Positions 63,046 to 64,000 of a DNA stretch of 64,000 bases are shown here, piece after piece. Location of the stretch: NCBI RefSeq assembly GCF_018279705.1, contig NZ_CP036498.1, positions 3,861,001-3,925,000 of the forward strand. Reading direction: 5' to 3'. Each line of letters opens with the position of its first letter. Positions within the stretch are counted from its first letter, which is position 1. The notes below the pieces were generated by a model. That model had not been told where the DNA came from. It saw nothing but the letters and a program-made list of their open reading frames with translations, and did no database searches. Made by a program: the position numbers and the translations under genes. This DNA is from Tardiphaga alba. Lineage in GTDB: Bacteria > Pseudomonadota > Alphaproteobacteria > Rhizobiales > Xanthobacteraceae.

Positions 63046-64000
63046 ATGACTGCTCAGATCACCGCCAAGACGTTAGCCAAGGCCTTTAAGGACTCCCAAA
63101 AGATGCGTGGGGGCAAACCAAGCGTGGGCGAAAGAGAGGCTCGCCCCTCCCCTTATGACGTGTCTGACAATCGGATCGCAGGGCTCCAGCTCCGCGTTAA
63201 GCCAACCAGCGTGCGTTGGTCGATGAGGACGCGTCTTCATGGCGACCAACGCCGTTATGACTTGGGGCCTGCTGTGGCAGGCAACGAGGACTTGAACGGC
63301 CTCACTATAGACGGAGCGCGCTCCCGGGCGGCTCGGATCGCGGAAATGGCGCGCCACGGTCAAAATCCAGCAGTATTCTTGGCTGCCCTTGCCACTGGCG
63401 TCTCGATTGAGACGCGGATGCGTGCCGATTCTCAGCGCGCTAAGCCGTCCTGGTCGTGGGAAAAGGCAAAGCACGAGTTCCTGACCGAGGTTAGACGCAC
63501 AAACAGGCTCGATACCCACCGCGACTACCGCGGCAAATTACAACCTGTCGAGCTGGCCCGTTTCGAAGGGCGGCTGGTCAGCGACATCACCCGCAACGAA
63601 ATGGCAGCGGCCATTTTCGCCGTTCACTCCCGCGGCGCGGAGGCAATGTCGGAAGGCATGGTCCGGGTCATTAAGAGATTTTGGAATTGGCTGTCTGAAG
63701 CAGTTCGTCAGGACGAAACGTCCGTAGCCGACGGGATAATGCTCAAGCTAGAGGCCCCGCCGAGGACCCGTGTCGAGATCGGCGAAGAAGCCTTCGACCC
63801 CGATGACGAGCACGGTGATACACCGCCTGAAATTGAGATTGGTCGGGCGCTGGCTATTGCTCGATTAGGTTGCCTTCCAGAAAGAATAGGTCTCGGTATA
63901 CAGCTGCTAATTGGCACAGCCCAACGCCGCCGTGCGGTGACTGGCGCTAACCGCTGGCGATTTCGGAACTATACCGAAGCAATAAATGAGGTCGCTTGGT
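63046..64000 (+). CDS. second tyrosine-family integrase (partial, runs off right edge)
   Basis: 318 residues visible from ATG 63046 with no stop before 64000. Residues about 35-90 resemble the arm-binding domain of genomic-island integrases (ISGLQLRVKP-like, RYDLGP). A core-binding domain spans about 140-230. The catalytic Arg region appears near the edge (LLIGTAQRRRAVTGANR). It is different from the prophage integrase and probably belongs to a second element at the same tRNA-Tyr. It starts 188 bases past the tRNA fragment; no gene is seen in between. Confidence 0.85.
   Translation, partial: MTAQITAKTLAKAFKDSQKMRGGKPSVGEREARPSPYDVSDNRIAGLQLRVKPTSVRWSMRTRLHGDQRRYDLGPAVAGNEDLNGLTIDGARSRAARIAEMARHGQNPAVFLAALATGVSIETRMRADSQRAKPSWSWEKAKHEFLTEVRRTNRLDTHRDYRGKLQPVELARFEGRLVSDITRNEMAAAIFAVHSRGAEAMSEGMVRVIKRFWNWLSEAVRQDETSVADGIMLKLEAPPRTRVEIGEEAFDPDDEHGDTPPEIEIGRALAIARLGCLPERIGLGIQLLIGTAQRRRAVTGANRWRFRNYTEAINEVAW

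Overview
The window looks like chromosomal DNA of an alphaproteobacterium of the Bradyrhizobium/Rhodopseudomonas/Afipia group (Nitrobacteraceae). The basis is high GC, the style of the small hypothetical proteins, a large filamentous-haemagglutinin gene and a GrlR-like protein. This placement comes from recognising protein families, not from a database search.

Layout. (1) 1-4669 is ordinary chromosome: the end of an ABC-transporter substrate-binding protein, a GrlR-like protein, two proteins of unknown function (one secreted, one membrane-anchored) and a membrane-bound GGDEF diguanylate cyclase. (2) 4757-19937 is a one-direction (minus strand) surface-signalling and adhesin cluster: an STN/TonB-C fusion protein, a FecI-type ECF sigma factor, a FecR-type regulator with a twin-arginine motif, and a very large TpsA-type filamentous haemagglutinin (about 4,200 residues) that reads through four consecutive frames. 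No TpsB transporter gene lies next to it. (3) 20206-62817 is a complete-looking siphovirus prophage of about 42.6 kb, bounded by a near-identical 16/17-bp direct repeat. Its right copy lies in the 3' end of a tRNA-Tyr fragment. (4) 62858-64000 holds the start of a second, unrelated tyrosine integrase, so two elements appear to sit in tandem at one tRNA-Tyr locus.

Prophage organisation. Small early/accessory genes run on the plus strand (20.3-30.5 kb), including a Dam-like methyltransferase, a DEDD exonuclease and many tiny overlapping ORFs. The lysis module (holin-like, overlapping spanin pair, L,D-transpeptidase-like and RlpA-like proteins) and the whole structural module (terminase, portal, protease, HK97 capsid, connectors, tail tube, frameshifted chaperone, tape measure, tail tip, fibre) are on the minus strand from 52.5 down to 30.6 kb. 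An O-acyltransferase moron is inserted in the opposite direction. From 59.3 down to 53.2 kb (minus) is the lytic/replication operon: Cro-like protein, beta-class and MT-A70 methyltransferases, DUF4406, a GcrA-like protein, a winged-helix initiator-like protein with embedded iteron-like repeats, and a NusG-like protein. From 59.4 to 62.7 kb (plus) is the lysogeny arm: CI/S24 repressor, lipoprotein, small regulators, integrase.

A warning for any reader: seven genes, in both host and prophage, are broken by an apparent single missing base, usually in a short G/C or A run, and always in the same direction. This looks more like systematic homopolymer under-calling in the assembly than biological decay.
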